In this document: one piece after another, positions 62,673 to 64,000 of the stretch
Layout: each line of letters opens with the position of its first letter
Numbering within the stretch: position 1 is the stretch's first letter
Origin: an uncultured Prevotellaceae bacterium
Lineage (GTDB): Bacteria; Bacteroidota; Bacteroidia; Bacteroidales; Bacteroidaceae
Assembly (NCBI GenBank): GCA_902780635.1
Contig: CACZGH010000001.1
Span: 124,001-188,000, forward strand
Length of the DNA: 64,000 nucleotides
Direction of reading: 5' to 3'
The notes under the pieces: generated by a model
Databases searched by the model: none
The model's input: only the letters and a program-made list of their open reading frames with translations
Told to the model about the DNA's origin: nothing
Position numbers and translations under genes: made by a program

Positions 62673-63753
62673 GGATTTTATCTGTTTCTTCATCATCGAC
62701 CTCAACAAGGTCAGAAATTGTTAGTAAATCTGTTTTAAATGCAACAGTACCCCAAGATAAGCCAACTCCAAAACCACAGCAAATAAATGTCGTAGGTTGA
62801 TTCTCAACTTTTCCTTTTAATTCGGCTACTATTGTCATAGGTATGCTTGCTCCGTTGGTGTTACCAAAATGATACATGCTGGAGGGCACTTTCTCTGGAG
62901 CTAATTTGAGCTTTTTGGCAATCATGTTATTCATTTTCATGTTGGCTTGATGAAAAATGAAATAATCAGCCTCTTGATAGTCAAAACCATAATGCTCCGA
63001 GAGTTTCTTGACAGATTTTGGTGCAGTAGTAATTCCAAAAGAGAAAACATCCATTCCTTTCATCCTTGACTGAAGCCTAGTTGTTTCTTTACCTTCAAAT
63101 ACTTCTTCATCAAAGCTAGAAATTGTAGCGGGATTTCGGCTTCCTCCATCAGGTGTAATAATAGCATCAAATCCACTTCCATCTGTGCCTACATGGAACA
63201 TAATTCCTGGAGCGCCTTCTTGGTATTCAACAGCTGTAACTGTACCAGCACTTCCAAATAAAGGATTTAGCCTACGCCTCTTTCCTCTGAATCTGGATTT
63301 GGCTTCCCCACACATCACCAAAGCTTTGCGAATAGTTCCTGATGACAATAGTGAAACTGCGGAACTAAGACCATAAACCCAACCGGAGCATCCAAGTGTC
63401 ATATCTGTTGCATAGCATTCCTTGCTTAGATTTAAGCGGTCTTGGAGAATGCATGCTGTGGCAGGAAGAATATAATCCGGTGTTTGCGAAACAAATAGAA
63501 TAGCTCCTATTTCATCTTTACTCCATCCTAGGTCTGCAATTAACTTCTCGGCGGCTGCATAGCATAAGTCTGATGTTGTTAAATCAAAACTGACTCTACG
63601 TTCTTTTACTCCTGTTGTCTTTACAAAATCTTCTGGAGAATACTCTGAAGAAATCGCATCATCTTTGGTAGGATGAAGATTGTCTGCGATATTTTTAGGA
63701 ACGCCAGCAGATATGCCGGCGATCCTAACATTCTTGAATTCCAAAAAGGCCAT
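62662..63753 (-). CDS. KAS III-like beta-ketoacyl-ACP synthase, second copy
   Basis: 363 residues. The catalytic Cys is C122 in LGCSGW, His in FHQAN, and Asn in FGNTNG; the triad is complete. It is a distinct homologue of the KAS III at 59322. It overlaps the acyl carrier protein gene by one base and the SDR gene by 11 bp, showing tight coupling. Together they form a small module for building a short keto- or hydroxyacyl-ACP. Confidence 0.88.
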   Translation of the reverse strand: MAFLEFKNVRIAGISAGVPKNIADNLHPTKDDAISSEYSPEDFVKTTGVKERRVSFDLTTSDLCYAAAEKLIADLGWSKDEIGAILFVSQTPDYILPATACILQDRLNLSKECYATDMTLGCSGWVYGLSSAVSLLSSGTIRKALVMCGEAKSRFRGKRRRLNPLFGSAGTVTAVEYQEGAPGIMFHVGTDGSGFDAIITPDGGSRNPATISSFDEEVFEGKETTRLQSRMKGMDVFSFGITTAPKSVKKLSEHYGFDYQEADYFIFHQANMKMNNMIAKKLKLAPEKVPSSMYHFGNTNGASIPMTIVAELKGKVENQPTTFICCGFGVGLSWGTVAFKTDLLTISDLVEVDDEETDKIHVI

Positions 63754-63986
63754 TATAGTTTTGCTTTTACGTTGTTGTAAAGATTCTCTACAGTAACAGC
63801 ATTTTGGATGTCATCGCCCTTTAATGCAATGTCAAATTCCTCATCGACCATAGCTATCACGCTGAGTCCAATCAATGATGACCATTCATCCAAGTCATGA
63901 AATACTGTCGTTGCTGTAATCTCGCTTGCATCGGTCTCATCAAATTGCTCTGCGAAGAGCTCTACAAATTCGTCTAAACTTTTCAT
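63753..63986 (-). CDS. Acyl carrier protein
   Basis: 77 residues, very acidic. The phosphopantetheine Ser is S37 in DEWSSLIGL, an ACP-like motif that has EWSSL instead of the DSL found in fatty acid synthase ACP. Helical throughout. It is the first gene visible of the module; the cluster probably extends beyond the window end at 64000. The deviating motif and the context indicate a dedicated carrier for a glycan or peptide acyl group, not the housekeeping AcpP. Confidence 0.85.
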   Translation of the reverse strand: MKSLDEFVELFAEQFDETDASEITATTVFHDLDEWSSLIGLSVIAMVDEEFDIALKGDDIQNAVTVENLYNNVKAKL

Positions 63987-64000
63987 AATCGTTAAATTTG

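Overview
The window looks like a chromosomal segment of a Bacteroidota bacterium, most likely a Prevotellaceae member (inference). The reasons are the recurring promoter form TTTG-N19/20-TAnnTTTG, the near absence of Shine-Dalgarno sequences, the FeoA-FeoB fusion, an RNF operon with a RseC-like gene, C10 proteases and outer-membrane TonB-type barrels, many short Bacteroidota-style lipoproteins, and a radical SAM/lipoprotein pair. Most of the window is G+C-moderate housekeeping chromosome. The last ~3.5 kb is visibly more A+T-rich and looks acquired.

Layout. 1-6.4 kb: 3' part of secA, an ABC ATPase, feoAB with a FeoB-associated small protein, then tRNA-Cys. 6.5-13.1 kb: an outer-membrane barrel protein and a secreted C10 cysteine protease. 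13.2-19.8 kb: a minus-strand operon rseC-like/rnfB-C-D-G-E-A followed by galE (ion-pumping ferredoxin:NAD oxidoreductase). 20.0-23.3 kb: an aminotransferase and a membrane nucleotide-sugar 4,6-dehydratase, a pair suited to making amino-deoxysugars for surface glycans. 24-36.5 kb: EF-G paralogue, hemW-type gene, lactate permease, butyrate kinase, patatin, PafA-like phosphatase, GT2 and mtaB. 36.7-47.9 kb: small lipoprotein, Sel1 protein, Wza-like lipoprotein, uxaC/ansA divergent pair, rubrerythrin, truA-dapA-araC operon, an AAA-CYTH two-domain protein and pepD. 48-51.6 kb: SGNH protein, MBOAT acyltransferase and CE2-type esterase (an O-acylation group). 51.8-55.9 kb: lipoprotein, secreted metallophosphoesterase, and a small lipoprotein plus radical SAM/SPASM enzyme. 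56-64 kb: a minus-strand cluster of ACP, two KAS III enzymes, SDR reductase, ATP-grasp and two tandem nucleotidyltransferase-like proteins, cut by the window end.

The most notable observations are as follows. (1) The radical SAM/lipoprotein pair has a strong hairpin between the two genes. (2) The ACP/KAS III/SDR cluster carries two gene remnants I could read from the sequence, a broken fabD and the last residues of a third KAS III, flanking the ATP-grasp gene. (3) An EF-G paralogue has Ser in place of the catalytic His of switch II. (4) Several families of intergenic repeats sit just after stop codons; one has a core shared by four loci, always in the orientation of the upstream gene. (5) A perfect 48-bp palindrome lies behind rubrerythrin. 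No CRISPR array, rRNA, insertion sequence or prophage was seen.
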